From the NCBI RefSeq assembly GCF_000513295.1, contig NC_023065.1, forward strand, positions 3,394,501-3,458,500: 64,000 bases of DNA, given 5' to 3'. Source of the stretch: Magnetospirillum gryphiswaldense MSR-1 v2. Lineage in GTDB: Bacteria > Pseudomonadota > Alphaproteobacteria > Rhodospirillales > Magnetospirillaceae. The notes beneath the pieces are model-generated. The model saw only the letters and a list, made by a program, of their open reading frames with translations. It ran no database searches and was not told the DNA's origin. Position numbers and translations under genes: made by a program. Of this stretch, positions 1-9,020 are shown piece after piece (position 1 is the first letter of the stretch; every line of letters begins with the position of its first letter).

Positions 1-1857
1 CATCACCTCGTCGGTCCAACGGATGATCAGATTGGGCAAAGCGGCGTGGCGCACCACATCAATCATCTCGGCATTGTTGCGGGGCAGGGTGACCAGCACC
101 GGATCGACGGCCAAATCGAAGCCGGTCAACAGCGCCGACATATTGGCGAAATGGTCGTTGAACTGATCCATGAAGACAGTGACCACCGCCTGGGCACGGT
201 CGGCATAGGCGGGTTTGTCGGTGATCTGGGCCAGGATGGCCAGCACCTGGACCATGGTGCCGTTGGCCGAGGGCACCGCCGCATCCATCACTGTCTTGGT
301 CCTGACGATGACGTCGGAAGCACTGTGCGCCACCTGGAAGTAACCGCCCTTGGCCTTATCCCAATGATGGCGGTCGGCGGCGGCGACCCAGGTCTCGGCC
401 CAGGTCAGGTAATCGGCCTTGCCGGTGGCTTGATAGAGCGCCAGGGCCGCGCGGGCCATATGGGCGAGATCGTCGGCGAAACCCACGTGCGAGGCCTGCC
501 CCTGACACAGGGAATGGGCAAGGCGATCATCGGCCAAGGTCATTTTGTCGGTAATGACGGCAAAGGCCCGCTCGGCCATGTCCAGCCAGTCCGGGCGGAT
601 GAAGACGAAACCGGCGCGGGCCAGGCCTGCGATCATCATGCCGTTCCAATCGGCCAAGACCTTGTCGTCACGACCGGGGCGGATGCGGTTGGCCCGGGCG
701 GCCAGCAAGATGGTCCGCGAATGGGCCAGTTGCTCCTCGTGCTCGTGGCCTTGCGGCTTGGAGCGGTTGAGGATGTTCACCCCTTCCCAATTGCCTTGAA
801 TACTGACGTCATAGGCCTGGGCGAAAATACGGGCTGTTTCGGGGCCGAGAAGATCGATGATCTCTTGCGCTTTCCAGGTATAGAAGCGGCCTTCATGGCC
901 TTCCGAATCCGCGTCAAGGGCAGCGGCGAAGGCCGCGCCCTCGGCCAGCATTTCACGTGAAACCCACGTGATGCATTCCTCGATACGGGTCTGGAACAAT
1001 GGGTTTTGCGTATCCTGCCAAACCAAGGTCAGCAGATCGATCAATTGCCCATTATCGTAGAGCATCTTTTCGAAATGTGGCGCCAGCCAGACGTCGTCGG
1101 TGGAATAGCGCATGAAGCCGCCGCCCAGATGGTCGGTGATGCCGCCCTGGCAGATACGGTCCAGGGTCAGGGTGACCGCCTGGTGCAATCCGCTGTTCTT
1201 GCTCCGTTTGGCTGAACGCCAGAGGTAATCGAACAGGCCGGGCTGGGGGAATTTGGGTGCGCCGCCTAAGCCGCCATGCTCCATGTCCACATGGCTAAGG
1301 ATGGCCTTGGCGCCGCGGTCCAGCATTTCCAGGGTCAGGGGGGAAGCATCGCCGCCGCCATCGTGAGCTAGGGCATCGACCAGGGCGGCGACGTTATGGT
1401 CGACCCGCTCGCGGTCACGCTGCCACAGATCATGGATCGCCTGCAGCACCTCGGGGAAGCCGGGGCGGCCATAGCGCGGTGCGGGCGGAAAATAGGTGCC
1501 GCCCCAGAACGGCTGGCCATCGGGGGTGCAGAACATGGTCAGCGGCCAGCCGCCATGCTGGCCCATGTGCTGCAACGCCTGCTGATAGATGGCGTCCAGA
1601 TCGGGCCGTTCCTCGCGGTCGATCTTGACGTTGACGAACAGCCGGTTCATCAGCGCGGCGATCTCGGGGTTTTCAAAGCTTTCATGGGCCATGACGTGGC
1701 ACCAGTGACAGGCGGAATAGCCGATGGACAGCAATAAGGGCCGCCCGCTGGAGCGCGCCTCGGCCAAGGCGGCATCGCCCCACGGCCACCAATGGACCGG
1801 GTTGTCCTGGTGTTGGCGCAAATAAGGGCTGGTCTCACCGGCAAGGCGGTTGGTCAT
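1..1857 (-). CDS. DUF255 / YyaL-type thioredoxin-domain protein (3' end cut by window)
   Basis: The ATG is at 1857 and 619 codons are visible before the frame leaves the left edge, so the C-terminus is missing. The N-terminus (about residues 1-160) is the thioredoxin-like DUF255 domain: it has the NPVHWWPWG stretch and a CHWC pair (Cys50/Cys53) typical of the YyaL/SSP411 (spermatogenesis-associated protein 20) family. The rest resembles the alpha/alpha-barrel, glycosidase-like part of these proteins, including a [12 protein letters not shown] segment. The biochemical role of the family is poorly defined. A parS-like palindrome at 949-964 lies inside the gene. The gene is divergent from the DUF6489 gene, with 93 bp between the two starts. 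The family assignment is firm; the function is not. Confidence 0.85.
   Translation of the reverse strand, partial: MTNRLAGETSPYLRQHQDNPVHWWPWGDAALAEARSSGRPLLLSIGYSACHWCHVMAHESFENPEIAALMNRLFVNVKIDREERPDLDAIYQQALQHMGQHGGWPLTMFCTPDGQPFWGGTYFPPAPRYGRPGFPEVLQAIHDLWQRDRERVDHNVAALVDALAHDGGGDASPLTLEMLDRGAKAILSHVDMEHGGLGGAPKFPQPGLFDYLWRSAKRSKNSGLHQAVTLTLDRICQGGITDHLGGGFMRYSTDDVWLAPHFEKMLYDNGQLIDLLTLVWQDTQNPLFQTRIEECITWVSREMLAEGAAFAAALDADSEGHEGRFYTWKAQEIIDLLGPETARIFAQAYDVSIQGNWEGVNILNRSKPQGHEHEEQLAHSRTILLAARANRIRPGRDDKVLADWNGMMIAGLARAGFVFIRPDWLDMAERAFAVITDKMTLADDRLAHSLCQGQASHVGFADDLAHMARAALALYQATGKADYLTWAETWVAAADRHHWDKAKGGYFQVAHSASDVIVRTKTVMDAAVPSANGTMVQVLAILAQITDKPAYADRAQAVVTVFMDQFNDHFANMSALLTGFDLAVDPVLVTLPRNNAEMIDVVRHAALPNLIIRWTDEVM
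949..964. promoter_or_regulatory. parS: parS-like ParB-binding site 1 (degenerate flanks)
   Basis: The 12-bp core TTTCACGTGAAA (951-962) is perfect. The full 16-mer matches the consensus TGTTTCACGTGAAACA at 13 of 16 positions. The site lies inside the DUF255 gene, about 5-6 kb from parAB, where alphaproteobacterial ParB sites are expected. A perfect 12-bp palindrome is unlikely by chance, but ParB binding is inferred. Confidence 0.65.
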
Positions 1858-1950
1858 GAAACGGGCTTCCATCGACTGAAGATTGCGTGGGCGGGTTCAA
1901 AGGCTTAGTTTGGGATTTATGCAAGGTTTCACAAGGCCGGAATCGTCGCC

Positions 1951-2202
1951 ATGAAAATTACCGTCGATATCGATTGCACACCGGACGAGGCACGCACCTT
2001 TTTCGGCCTGCCCGACGTCAAGCCCATGCAAGAGGCGATGATGAGCCAGATTCAGGAACGCATGACCGCGTCCTTGTCGGCCATGGAACCCGAAACCATG
2101 TTGAAGACGTGGCTGCCCGCCGGGGTTCAGGGCATGGAGCAGCTGCAAAAGATGTTCTGGGCCCAATTCGCCGGCGCCGGTCGACGGGAGAACAAGGAAT
2201 GA
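1951..2202 (+). CDS. DUF6489 family small protein
   Basis: An 83-residue acidic protein starting MKITVDIDCTPDEAR and containing KTWLPAGVQGMEQLQKMFW near the C-terminus. This pattern matches the short alphaproteobacterial DUF6489 family, whose function is unknown. It shows no signal peptide or membrane segment. The stop codon overlaps the start of the downstream ferredoxin gene (ATGA at 2199-2202), so the two are probably translationally coupled and in one operon with mnmE. The start at 1951 is the first ATG of the frame and follows a 93-bp intergenic region that should hold the promoter. Confidence 0.75.
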   Translation: MKITVDIDCTPDEARTFFGLPDVKPMQEAMMSQIQERMTASLSAMEPETMLKTWLPAGVQGMEQLQKMFWAQFAGAGRRENKE

Positions 2203-2540
2203 GCGTCAGCACCGATCCCGAGCTGTTTTATCGTATCCACGCTTTCATCTGCACCAACCGCCGGGCCGACGATCATCCCCGTGGGTCGTGCGCCGCCCGT
2301 GGGTCCGAGCCCCTGCGCGATTACCTGAAGGCGGCGGCCAAGAAGAAGGGGGTGGGCGGCGTACGCGTCAATGCCGCCGGCTGTCTGGACCGCTGCGAGT
2401 TGGGGCCGGTGCTGGTGATCTATCCCGAGGGCATCTGGTACGGCTTCAACAGCCGCGAGGATATCGACGAGATCATCGACACCCATCTGTTGGGCGGTGG
2501 CCGCGTCACCCGGTTGATGTTGACCCCCGACCAGAAATGA
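2199..2540 (+). CDS. (2Fe-2S) ferredoxin domain protein, thioredoxin-like type
   Basis: A 113-residue protein with four cysteines spaced as in thioredoxin-fold 2Fe-2S ferredoxins: Cys18 and Cys31 near the N-terminus, then Cys62 and Cys66 in AAGCLDRCELG. It should be a soluble electron carrier related to the NuoE-like/Shethna ferredoxins; no partner can be named from the sequence. The start is taken at 2199 because it forms an ATGA overlap with the DUF6489 stop and gives the normal family length; longer upstream starts would run through the preceding gene. Its own stop overlaps the mnmE start in the same way (ATGA at 2537-2540), so the genes form a tight operon. Confidence 0.85.
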   Translation: MSVSTDPELFYRIHAFICTNRRADDHPRGSCAARGSEPLRDYLKAAAKKKGVGGVRVNAAGCLDRCELGPVLVIYPEGIWYGFNSREDIDEIIDTHLLGGGRVTRLMLTPDQK

Positions 2541-3844
2541 CGGTCGCCACCATCTTCGCTTTGGCCAGCGCCCCCGGACGTGGGGGCGTTGCCGTTTTCA
2601 GGCTGTCGGGTCCGGCCAGTGCCGATACCTTGCACAGCCTGACCGGCAAACGGCTCCAGCCCCGTCTGGCGACCCGGGTGCGGGTGCGCCATGGCGGCGA
2701 GGATATCGACGACGGTCTGGCGCTGTATTTCCCCGCTCCCCATAGCTTCACCGGTGAAGAGGTGGTGGAACTGCATCTGCATGGCGGTCGCGCCGTTGCC
2801 GCTGCCTTGTCCCAGTCCCTGCTGGAACTGGGTCTGCGTCCGGCGGAAGCGGGCGAGTTTTCCCGCCGGGCCTTCCTCAATGACAAACTCGATCTGACCC
2901 GGGCCGAGGCCATCGCCGATCTGGTCGATGCCGAAACCGCCGCTCAGCGCCGTCAGGCGTTGCAGCAATTGGATGGCGGTCTGGCCGCTTTGGTCGAGGG
3001 CTGGCGTCAGGATTTGATTCGTGCCCTGGCCCTGACCGAGGCGATCATCGATTTCTCCGACGAAGGCATCGGCGACGATCTGGCCGACGACGTGCTGCGT
3101 CAGGTCCGCGCCCTGATGGCCGACATGCGGGCAAAGACGCGGGAAGGCCAACGGCGCGAGCGTCTGCGCGACGGCATCCACATCGCCATCTTGGGCGCCC
3201 CCAATGCCGGCAAGTCCAGCCTGATGAACCGCATTGCCGGGCGCGAGGTGGCCATCGTCTCGGCCAAGGCCGGTACCACCCGCGACGTCATCGAGACCCA
3301 TCTTGACCTGCATGGCTGGCCGGTGGTGCTGGCCGATACCGCCGGCTTGCGCGAAGCGGCCGAGGACATCGAGGCCGAAGGCATCGCCCGCGCCCTGGCC
3401 CGGGCCGAAAGCGCCGATCTGAAAATGCTGGTGTTCGACGCCAGCTTGCTGCCCGAGAGGGATGCGCAGACCCGATCAATGATCGATGAAGCCAGCATCG
3501 TCGTCTTCAACAAGGCCGATGTGGCGAATCCTGTCGACTCGGACGCTGGGATCATGGTATCCGCCCGCACTGGCCTGGGGCTTGATGCGCTGCTGGCCCG
3601 GTTGGAAAGTGAAGTGGCCAACCGCTTCGCCGTCAGTGCCGAGCCGGCGCTGACCCGCGCCCGCCATCGGGCAGCGGTGGAGGAATGTCTGGCGGCTTTG
3701 TCCCGCTTCGATCCGGCCAAGCCGGTGGAACTGGCGGCCGAGGATTTGCGTCAGGCGGCCCAGGCCATCGGACGGATCACCGGGCGGGTGGATGTGGAAG
3801 AACTGCTCGATGTGGTCTTCGCTGAATTTTGTATCGGCAAATAG
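2537..3844 (+). CDS. mnmE: tRNA modification GTPase MnmE (TrmE)
   Basis: MnmE and MnmG together install the 5-carboxymethylaminomethyl (or 5-aminomethyl) group on U34 of certain tRNAs. The 435-residue protein has the N-terminal formyl-THF-binding domain, the helical domain split around the G domain, a G1 loop GAPNAGKSS at about 220-228, a G3 region DTAG, a G4 motif NKAD, and the diagnostic C-terminal CIGK at 432-435. The start at 2537 overlaps the ferredoxin stop and gives the family-typical MTVATIFALASAPGRGG beginning; longer starts would add over 80 unconserved residues. The TAG stop directly abuts the GTG start of mnmG, as expected for coupled partners. Confidence 0.97.
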   Translation: MTVATIFALASAPGRGGVAVFRLSGPASADTLHSLTGKRLQPRLATRVRVRHGGEDIDDGLALYFPAPHSFTGEEVVELHLHGGRAVAAALSQSLLELGLRPAEAGEFSRRAFLNDKLDLTRAEAIADLVDAETAAQRRQALQQLDGGLAALVEGWRQDLIRALALTEAIIDFSDEGIGDDLADDVLRQVRALMADMRAKTREGQRRERLRDGIHIAILGAPNAGKSSLMNRIAGREVAIVSAKAGTTRDVIETHLDLHGWPVVLADTAGLREAAEDIEAEGIARALARAESADLKMLVFDASLLPERDAQTRSMIDEASIVVFNKADVANPVDSDAGIMVSARTGLGLDALLARLESEVANRFAVSAEPALTRARHRAAVEECLAALSRFDPAKPVELAAEDLRQAAQAIGRITGRVDVEELLDVVFAEFCIGK

Positions 3845-5722
3845 GTGTTTCACGTGAAACCCGATGAAACTTTGATCTGCGATGTTCTGGTCATCGGCGG
3901 CGGTCATGCCGGGGCCGAGGCCGCCGCTGCTGCTGCCCGTTTCGGTGCGGCCACCATCTTGGCCACCCAGCGTCTGGAAACCATCGGCGAGATGAGCTGC
4001 AACCCGGCCATCGGCGGCTTGGCCAAGGGCCAGCTGGTGCGCGAGATCGATGCCCTTGACGGCGTGATGGGGCGGGCCATCGATCGGGGCGGCATCCAGT
4101 TCCGCATCTTGAACCGAAGCAAGGGGCCGGCGGTGCAGGGGCCACGGGCCCAGGCCGACCGCAAGCTCTATCGTCAGGCGGTACAGGCCCTGCTGGCCGA
4201 ACAGGACAATCTGACCCTGGTGCAAGGCTCGGTCGAGGACTTGATCTACAAGGATGGTCGGGTGGCTGGCGCCGTGTTGGCCGATGGCCGCACCATCACC
4301 TGTGGGGCGGTGGTGGTGACCACGGGTACATTTCTGCGCGGCCTGATCCATTGCGGTGAAAAGACCTGGCCCGCCGGTCGCTTCGGTGACGAGCCAGCCA
4401 ACAATCTGTCCACGGCCCTGGCCCGTGCCGGCCTGCCGCTGGACCGGTTGAAGACCGGCACGCCGGCCCGGCTGGATGGTCGCACTATCCATTGGGACCA
4501 ATTAGAGATGCAGGCCGGCGATGACCCGCCGGTACCGTTCTCGTATCTGACCGACAGGATCAGCACGCCGCAGATCGCCTGCGGCATCACCCACACCAAC
4601 GAGCGCACCCACGCCATCATCCGCGCCAATCTGCATCGCGCGCCCATGTATTCCGGCCAGATCCAAAGTGTCGGCCCGCGCTATTGCCCGTCCATCGAGG
4701 ACAAGGTGGTGCGCTTCGCCGGCAAGGACAGCCATCAAATTTTCCTCGAGCCCGAGGGGCTGGACGATCCCACCGTCTATCCCAACGGCATTTCCACCTC
4801 GCTGCCCGCCGATGTGCAAGAGGCGATGATCCGCACCATCCCCGGTCTGGAAGACGTCAGCATCATCCGTCCCGGCTATGCCATCGAATACGACTTCGTC
4901 GATCCCCGGCAGTTGAAGCGGTCGCTGGAAACAAAGGTGATGAACGGTCTGTTCCTGGCCGGTCAGATCAATGGCACCACCGGCTATGAAGAAGCCGGCG
5001 CCCAAGGTCTGTTGGCCGGTCTCAACGCCGCCCGCTTTGTCGCCGGCAACGAGGCCTTCGTCCTTGATCGTGCCGACGCCTATATGGGGGTGATGGTCGA
5101 CGATCTGGTCAGCTTGGGCACGCGTGAGCCCTATCGCATGTTCACCTCGCGGGCCGAGTACCGGCTGATCCTGCGTGCCGATAACGCCGACCTGCGCCTG
5201 ACCGCCAAGGGCATGGAGGCCGGCTGTGTCGGTTCTGTCCGCGCCGATGCCTTCACCGCCAAGGCCCAGGCGCTGGAAGAGGGCAGGGGGCTGCTGAACA
5301 CTTTGCGCGCCTCCCCCAACGTCCTGAAGAAGGCTGGGCTCGAGGTCAATCAGGACGGCGTCGTCCGCTCCGCCTGGGACCTGCTGGCCTATCCCAATAT
5401 AGACTTGCCCCGTCTCGCCCAGGTCTGGCCCGCGCTGGCCGCCTTGACCGGGGCGGTGGCCGAGCAATTGGAAATCGACGGCAAGTACCAGGGCTATCTG
5501 TCGCGGCAGGAAGCCGATATCCGCGCCTATCGGGCCGAGGAAAATCTGACCCTGCCGGCAGACATGGATTACGATGCCATCGGCTCGCTGTCGGCGGAAG
5601 TGCGGCAAAAGCTGAAGGCAGCTCAGCCCGAGACCCTGGCGGTGGCGGCGCGTATCTCCGGCATCACCCCGGCGGCGATCACCGCCCTGTTGGCCCATGT
5701 CAAACGGCGCAATGCCGCCTGA
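3845..5722 (+). CDS. mnmG: tRNA uridine-5-carboxymethylaminomethyl enzyme MnmG (GidA)
   Basis: The FAD-dependent partner of MnmE, 625 residues, the normal length. The N-terminal Rossmann motif GGGHAG (about 18-23) binds FAD. The conserved segments [29 protein letters not shown] and [13 protein letters not shown] are all present. The start is the GTG at 3845, which touches the mnmE stop; the first codons (MFHVKP) are specified by a parS site, so the N-terminal peptide is dictated by a ParB-binding sequence. The 3' end lies 7 bp before the rsmG start chosen here. This is a housekeeping gene in an origin-proximal cluster. Confidence 0.97.
   Translation: MFHVKPDETLICDVLVIGGGHAGAEAAAAAARFGAATILATQRLETIGEMSCNPAIGGLAKGQLVREIDALDGVMGRAIDRGGIQFRILNRSKGPAVQGPRAQADRKLYRQAVQALLAEQDNLTLVQGSVEDLIYKDGRVAGAVLADGRTITCGAVVVTTGTFLRGLIHCGEKTWPAGRFGDEPANNLSTALARAGLPLDRLKTGTPARLDGRTIHWDQLEMQAGDDPPVPFSYLTDRISTPQIACGITHTNERTHAIIRANLHRAPMYSGQIQSVGPRYCPSIEDKVVRFAGKDSHQIFLEPEGLDDPTVYPNGISTSLPADVQEAMIRTIPGLEDVSIIRPGYAIEYDFVDPRQLKRSLETKVMNGLFLAGQINGTTGYEEAGAQGLLAGLNAARFVAGNEAFVLDRADAYMGVMVDDLVSLGTREPYRMFTSRAEYRLILRADNADLRLTAKGMEAGCVGSVRADAFTAKAQALEEGRGLLNTLRASPNVLKKAGLEVNQDGVVRSAWDLLAYPNIDLPRLAQVWPALAALTGAVAEQLEIDGKYQGYLSRQEADIRAYRAEENLTLPADMDYDAIGSLSAEVRQKLKAAQPETLAVAARISGITPAAITALLAHVKRRNAA
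3846..3861. promoter_or_regulatory. parS: parS ParB-binding site 2 (overlaps mnmG start)
   Basis: TGTTTCACGTGAAACC matches the consensus parS 16-mer at 15 of 16 positions. It overlaps the GTG start codon of mnmG by two bases and encodes FHVK in that frame. Confidence 0.85.
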
Positions 5723-5729
5723 CCCATAT

Positions 5730-6365
5730 ATGGTGTTTCACGTGAAACAAGACCACAAGAGCGATGGGCCGGAAGTTCTGGCCCCCTTGTCCCTTTCAGC
5801 CGATGCCGTGACCAGGCTGGGGCTGTACGCTGACCTGCTGGTGAAGTGGCAGAAGACCATCAATCTGGTCGGTCCTGATACCATCCCCAGCCTGTGGTCC
5901 AGGCATTTCCTCGATTCCGCCCAGCTTTTCCCGCTTCTTCCCCAAAACATCCACAGAGTTATGGACATGGGCAGCGGCGCCGGTTTCCCCGGTCTGGTGC
6001 TGGCCATCCTGGGCGCCCCCGACGTCCATCTGGTGGAATCGGATGCGCGCAAATGCGCTTTCCTGCGCGAGGTCGCCCGCGTCACCGAAACCCCGGTGAC
6101 CATCCACAACGCCCGCATCGAGAAAGTGCCGCCCCTGGGCGCCGATCTGATCACGGCGCGGGCCCTGGCGCCGTTGGAAAAACTGCTGGCCTGGGCCGAA
6201 CCGCACCTGTTGCCCGGCGGCCACTGCCTGTTCCTAAAGGGCCGGGCTGCGGAAGACGAATTGACCCAGGCCGCCAAAGAATGGAATATCGCAACGCAAC
6301 GGATCCCGTCGCTGTCGGACCCGTCCGGCCTTGTCCTTCATTTAGAAGAGGTTCGCCGTGGCTGA
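5730..6365 (+). CDS. rsmG: 16S rRNA m7G527 methyltransferase RsmG (GidB)
   Basis: RsmG methylates N7 of G527 in 16S rRNA using S-adenosylmethionine. The protein is 211 residues from the ATG at 5730. The SAM-binding loop MGSGAGFPG is at about 80-88, preceded by the family segment SRHFLDSAQL. An earlier in-frame ATG at 5697 would overlap the end of mnmG and add 11 unconserved residues, so 5730 is preferred; GTG 5733 is also possible. The first codons coincide with parS, giving MVFHVKQ. The 3' end overlaps parA by 8 bp, the usual gidA-gidB-parA-parB arrangement near alphaproteobacterial origins. Confidence 0.95.
   Translation: MVFHVKQDHKSDGPEVLAPLSLSADAVTRLGLYADLLVKWQKTINLVGPDTIPSLWSRHFLDSAQLFPLLPQNIHRVMDMGSGAGFPGLVLAILGAPDVHLVESDARKCAFLREVARVTETPVTIHNARIEKVPPLGADLITARALAPLEKLLAWAEPHLLPGGHCLFLKGRAAEDELTQAAKEWNIATQRIPSLSDPSGLVLHLEEVRRG
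5734..5749. promoter_or_regulatory. parS: parS ParB-binding site 3 (perfect; at rsmG start)
   Basis: TGTTTCACGTGAAACA is a perfect match to the bacterial parS consensus. It lies immediately after the rsmG start codon and about 620 bp upstream of parA, and again encodes FHVK in the overlapping gene. ParB should load here and spread. Confidence 0.93.
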
Positions 6366-7161
6366 GAATGGCAAAAAGCCGACCCGTGTCATCGCCATCG
6401 CCAACCAGAAGGGTGGGGTGGGTAAGACCACCACGGCCATCAATCTGGCCACGGCCATGGCGGCGACCAAAAAGACCGTGCTGCTGATCGACCTGGACCC
6501 CCAGGGCAATGCCAGCACCGGCCTGGGCATCGCCCGTGATGCCCGCGACGTCAATTCCTATCACGTGCTGATCGGCGAGGCTGGACTGGCCGAAACCACC
6601 CACGACACCGAGATCCCCGGCCTTAGGGTGGTGCCCTCGGGCGTCGATCTGTCGGGCGCCGAGATCGAGTTGGTCGACATGGCGCGGCGTGAAGTCCGGC
6701 TGTCGGAAGCGCTGAAGCCGGCCATGGGCGTCTATGATTACGTGCTGATCGATTGCCCGCCGTCGCTGAACCTGCTGACGCTCAACGCCCTGGTTGCCGC
6801 CAATTCGGTGATGGTGCCGCTGCAATGCGAGTTCTTCGCCCTGGAAGGCATCAGCCATCTGGTCAAGACCATCGAGGCCATCCGCAAGGGTTTCAACCCG
6901 ACCCTGGAATTGCAGGGCATCGTGCTCACCATGTTCGACAAGCGCAATAATCTGACTGAACAGGTGGCCGCCGATGTGCGCGAGTTCTTCGGCGAAAAGG
7001 TCTACAAGACGGTGATTCCGCGCAATGTCCGCATCTCCGAGGCGCCGTCCTATGGCAAGCCGGTGTTGATCTATGACCACAAATGCGCCGGCTCCGAAGC
7101 CTATATCCATCTGGCGGCGGAAGTGTTGAAGCGCGAAATATCCTTGAGCAAGGGAGTGTAA
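6358..7161 (+). CDS. parA: Chromosome partitioning ATPase ParA
   Basis: ParA is a deviant-Walker ATPase that forms nucleoid-bound gradients and moves ParB-parS complexes to the cell poles. The 267-residue protein has the deviant Walker A motif KGGVGKTT at 18-25 with the signature lysine, a Walker A' region LLIDLDPQGNAS and a Walker B region YVLIDCPPS. It lacks the N-terminal DNA-binding extension of plasmid ParA proteins, so it is the short chromosomal type. The start is the GTG at 6358, which overlaps the rsmG end by 8 bp. parB follows 5 bp after the stop. Confidence 0.96.
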   Translation: MAENGKKPTRVIAIANQKGGVGKTTTAINLATAMAATKKTVLLIDLDPQGNASTGLGIARDARDVNSYHVLIGEAGLAETTHDTEIPGLRVVPSGVDLSGAEIELVDMARREVRLSEALKPAMGVYDYVLIDCPPSLNLLTLNALVAANSVMVPLQCEFFALEGISHLVKTIEAIRKGFNPTLELQGIVLTMFDKRNNLTEQVAADVREFFGEKVYKTVIPRNVRISEAPSYGKPVLIYDHKCAGSEAYIHLAAEVLKREISLSKGV

Positions 7162-7166
7162 GGACA

Positions 7167-8087
7167 GTGGCGGAAGACAAGCGTCGCAAGCTGGGCCGGG
7201 GCCTGTCGGCCCTGTTGGGGGATTCGGGCGTAGCCGCCGCTGCCGCCGTGGTCGAAGGCGCTGCCGTGTTGGCCGGGGAGACCGAGACGGCGCCCATGGG
7301 CCTGCGCAATCTGCCGGTGGCGCAGCTGAAGCCGGGCAAGTTCCAGCCGCGTCGGCAATTCGACGAAGCCGCCATCGCCGATCTGGTGGAATCGGTGCGG
7401 ACCAAGGGGGTGTTGCAGCCCATCCTGGTGCGCCCGCATGAAGGCATGTTCGAGATCATCGCCGGTGAACGGCGGTGGCGAGCGGCGCAGCGGGCGCAAT
7501 TGCACGAAGTGCCGGTCATCGTCCGCGACCTGTCCGACAAGGAAGCCCTGGAAGTCGCCCTGGTCGAGAACCTGCAACGCCAGGATCTGACTGCGCTGGA
7601 AGAGGCCGAGGGCTATCGCCGTCTGGTCGAGGAATTCAGCCATACCCAGGAAGAACTGGCCCGTGCCGTCGGTAAGTCGCGCAGCCACGTGGCCAATATG
7701 ATGCGATTGTTGGCCCTGCCGGGGCCGGTGAAGGATTTTCTCGACCAGGGCAAGCTGTCTGCGGGCCATGCCCGCGCCCTGTTGACCGCCACCGATCCCG
7801 TCGGTCTGGCCCAGCAGGTGGTGGACAAGCAGTTGAACGTGCGGCAGACGGAGAAGCTGGCCGGCGGCGAGGCGGGCGGTTCGGCCAAGGCGGTCAAGGG
7901 CAAAAGCCAGGGCAAGCTGTTCGACAAGGATGCCGATACCGCTGCCCTGGAGCGTGACCTGACCGAGCAATTGGGGTGCCGCGTCAGCTTGACCAGTTCG
8001 GGCAAGGGCGGCGAGCTGACCATCCATTACGGCAATCTGGAGCAGTTGGACGACATCTTGTCGCGCCTGTCGCGCTCGGGTATCTGA
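7167..8087 (+). CDS. parB: Chromosome partitioning protein ParB (CTP-dependent parS-binding clamp)
   Basis: ParB binds parS, hydrolyses CTP and slides as a clamp to form the partition complex. The 306-residue protein starts at GTG 7167, preceded by AAGGA at about 7159-7163. A longer frame would invade parA and lacks the conserved N-terminus. The ParA-stimulating motif KLGRGLSALLG is at 8-18, the CTP-binding box GERRWRAA at 100-107, a VENLQRQDLTALEEA segment at about 133-147, and the helix-turn-helix around 160-182. Its sites (949, 3846, 5734) are in the same window. A short stretch without a gene (8088-8159) follows, where I see no strong terminator. Confidence 0.96.
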   Translation: MAEDKRRKLGRGLSALLGDSGVAAAAAVVEGAAVLAGETETAPMGLRNLPVAQLKPGKFQPRRQFDEAAIADLVESVRTKGVLQPILVRPHEGMFEIIAGERRWRAAQRAQLHEVPVIVRDLSDKEALEVALVENLQRQDLTALEEAEGYRRLVEEFSHTQEELARAVGKSRSHVANMMRLLALPGPVKDFLDQGKLSAGHARALLTATDPVGLAQQVVDKQLNVRQTEKLAGGEAGGSAKAVKGKSQGKLFDKDADTAALERDLTEQLGCRVSLTSSGKGGELTIHYGNLEQLDDILSRLSRSGI

Positions 8088-8159
8088 TCGGGCCTCTCGA
8101 CAGGGGGACGAGCCTGTTGAATACTGACACTCGACAGAAGTCGATGAAGAGGTGGGGGG

Positions 8160-8516
8160 ATGAGCGAGGCAATCGAATCCGGCGGACTGGACATGCTGCT
8201 CGACCGTCTGCCGACGGAAGTGGTCGCCAGCTTCACCCCGGAACAGCGGGCGGCATTATGGAATGCGGTCAAACCCACGTCGTGGCGCCGTCATCCCATC
8301 CATATCCGTCTGTCCTTCCCCCTGGTCGGCGGCAATTATTTCCTGACCATCGTCGGCGGGTCGGAAAAACGTTCGGGCGAGCGGCGCACGCGGGAACGAC
8401 GCATGTTTCCCTTGCGCACCTTGGGTAACATCCTGTTTCTTCTCGGCCTGGGCGGCGCCTTTTATGCCGTCGCCATTGTTGGCATCTTCATGTTCTCCAA
8501 TCTGATCGAATTCTGA
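8160..8516 (+). CDS. Small membrane protein of unknown function
   Basis: A 118-residue protein not recognised with confidence. Residues 1-50 form a soluble segment with LPTEVVASFTPEQRAALW; a basic linker SEKRSGERRTRERR precedes a C-terminal hydrophobic hairpin or single long membrane segment (about 84-114, ILFLLGLGGAFYAVAIVGIFMF). A tail-anchored or inner-membrane protein is therefore likely. A GGGGG run lies just before the ATG at 8160. It sits downstream of parB in the same direction but is probably not part of partitioning. Composition is like the surrounding core chromosome. Confidence 0.7.
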   Translation: MSEAIESGGLDMLLDRLPTEVVASFTPEQRAALWNAVKPTSWRRHPIHIRLSFPLVGGNYFLTIVGGSEKRSGERRTRERRMFPLRTLGNILFLLGLGGAFYAVAIVGIFMFSNLIEF

Positions 8517-8538
8517 AAATCCGCGAAAGGCGTAATCG

Positions 8539-9012
8539 ATGACTTCCTGTCCCTGCGGTTCGGGCCAAAGCCTGGAACTGTGCTGCGCTCCCTTGCTGGC
8601 CGGCGCCGCCGCCGCTACCCCCGAAGCCCTGATGCGGTCGCGCTATACCGCCTTTACCCAGGCTAATGCCGTCTATCTGGAAGACACTTTGGCCCCCGAG
8701 GCCAAGGAAGATTACGATCGCGCCGAGACGGAAAAGTGGATCAAGGAAGCCAAGTGGAACGGGCTTGAGGTGCGCTCCAGCAGTGAAGACGGCGATAATG
8801 GCAGCGTCGAATTCGTCGCCCGCTATAGCCTTCGCGGCAAGCCCTTCGCCCATCACGAACTGGGCAGCTTCAAGAAACTGGATGGTCGCTGGGTCTATGT
8901 GGACGGAGTGATGAATCCGCGCGCCCAGCAGCGGGTGGTGGAAAAGGTCGGTCGCAACGACCCGTGCCCCTGCGGTTCCGGTAATAAATACAAGAAGTGC
9001 TGCGGCGCCTGA
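8539..9012 (+). CDS. YchJ-like protein with two SEC-C zinc motifs
   Basis: A 157-residue UPF0225/YchJ-family protein. It begins with a zinc-binding SEC-C motif ([13 protein letters not shown], residues 4-16), has the central YchJ domain (LMRSRYTAF, then the YFR-type beta core with GRWVYVDG), and ends with a second SEC-C motif [20 protein letters not shown] motifs bind zinc and often mediate contact with ribosome or SecB-type partners; the cellular role of YchJ is unknown. The start at 8539 follows the gene at 8160-8516 by 22 bp. Confidence 0.9.
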   Translation: MTSCPCGSGQSLELCCAPLLAGAAAATPEALMRSRYTAFTQANAVYLEDTLAPEAKEDYDRAETEKWIKEAKWNGLEVRSSSEDGDNGSVEFVARYSLRGKPFAHHELGSFKKLDGRWVYVDGVMNPRAQQRVVEKVGRNDPCPCGSGNKYKKCCGA

Positions 9013-9020
9013 GCCCAGCC

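Noticed and set aside
46-960. Long + strand open frames in the 1-1857 region and in many core genes
   Set aside because: They are antisense shadows of GC-rich genes: they lack family motifs and ribosome-binding sites, and the opposite strand carries a recognisable protein.
5949-5980. Possible DnaA boxes (ATCCACAG and TTATGGACA) marking oriC
   Set aside because: They lie inside rsmG, are imperfect and not clustered; the parS sites indicate origin proximity but not oriC itself.
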